Shown one piece after another: positions 63,874 to 64,000 of a stretch of DNA of 64,000 nucleotides; positions within the stretch are counted from its first letter, which is position 1, and each line of letters opens with the position of its first letter. Made by a program: the position numbers and the translations under genes. The stretch comes from Pyropia yezoensis. Lineage: Eukaryota; Rhodophyta; Bangiophyceae; Bangiales; Bangiaceae. The notes under the pieces are model-generated. The model was not told the origin of the DNA. It did not search any database and saw only the letters and a program-made list of their open reading frames with translations. The stretch covers positions 2,669,447-2,733,446 of the forward strand of contig CM020620.1 in the NCBI GenBank assembly GCA_009829735.1, read 5' to 3'.

Positions 63874-64000
63874 ATGCCCAACACCACCACCGACGCTCCT
63901 GCCAGCTCAGTCGTCAAGCCCCATCCGCCGGAAATGGAGAACAAGTCTGCGGACGCGGACGCGTGCGGCGCGCCCGCTGTGCCGGCGGCTTCCCCCCCCA
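63874..64000 (+). CDS. Possible start of a gene running off the window
   Basis: The ATG at 63874 opens a frame that is still open at the window end (MPNTTTDAPASSVVKPHPPE and onward, 42 codons). The composition resembles the N-termini of transposon or regulatory proteins, but nothing is diagnostic. Confidence 0.25.
   Translation, partial: MPNTTTDAPASSVVKPHPPEMENKSADADACGAPAVPAASPP

Overview
This is a very GC-rich nuclear eukaryotic window. Host genes are single uninterrupted reading frames, with Ala/Gly/Pro runs, long C/G homopolymers and G/C-ending codons. Intron-poor genes, an algal-type multi-membrane lipase and a Ty3/gypsy chromovirus plus a Crypton-like element suggest an alga. A bangiophyte red alga (Porphyra/Pyropia type) fits best, but that is an inference from composition and gene style and no marker gene proves it. 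A 500-base run of N (119-618) marks a scaffold join.

Region 1 (2.7-18.6 kb) is the host gene block. It holds a membrane class 3 lipase (2678-6064, +), an unknown protein with a Rossmann-like segment (6822-9023, -), a CECR5/HDHD5-type HAD hydrolase (9638-10843, +), a RecQ1-type helicase (11560-14061, -), a class C beta-lactamase-fold serine hydrolase (14715-16661, +) and a Gly-Asp repeat protein (17409-18638, -). Neighbours alternate in strand, giving divergent pairs with 0.6-0.7 kb between starts. Every host gene I can place has a C/T-rich tract on its sense strand just upstream of the ATG; the transposon genes do not.

Region 2 (18.6-29.9 kb) is mostly low-complexity, G-rich or repeat DNA. 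It contains one large imperfect hairpin (22135-22300) and two inverted copies of a 31-base TATA-containing motif 5 kb apart. At most one weakly supported gene is present (26377-27504).

Region 3 (29.9-48.5 kb) is mobile. A decayed Crypton-like tyrosine recombinase gene (29953-33132) comes first. An Ala/Pro repeat protein with a 2OG-Fe(II) oxygenase-like C-terminus follows (35169-37325, -). Then comes a structurally complete 9,376-bp chromovirus (39152-48527) with 469-bp LTRs differing at about 7 positions and a perfect 5-bp target duplication (CATGG). It is transcribed leftward (minus strand), and its gag and pol are damaged. Downstream of pol it carries a fully open 556-codon frame in the opposite orientation, preceded by a TATA box. 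Odd-length palindromes built on a CAA-S-TTG core recur through the whole element. These two features are the strongest novelty candidates here.

Region 4 (48.5-64 kb) is mainly low-complexity or unassignable DNA with a perfect-looking short hairpin (50738-50780). It also has a small single-pass membrane protein (55176-55670, -), a putative tandem C2-domain protein (59072-61150, +), a secreted Cys-rich protein (61935-62690, -) and the first codons of a possible gene running off the right edge.
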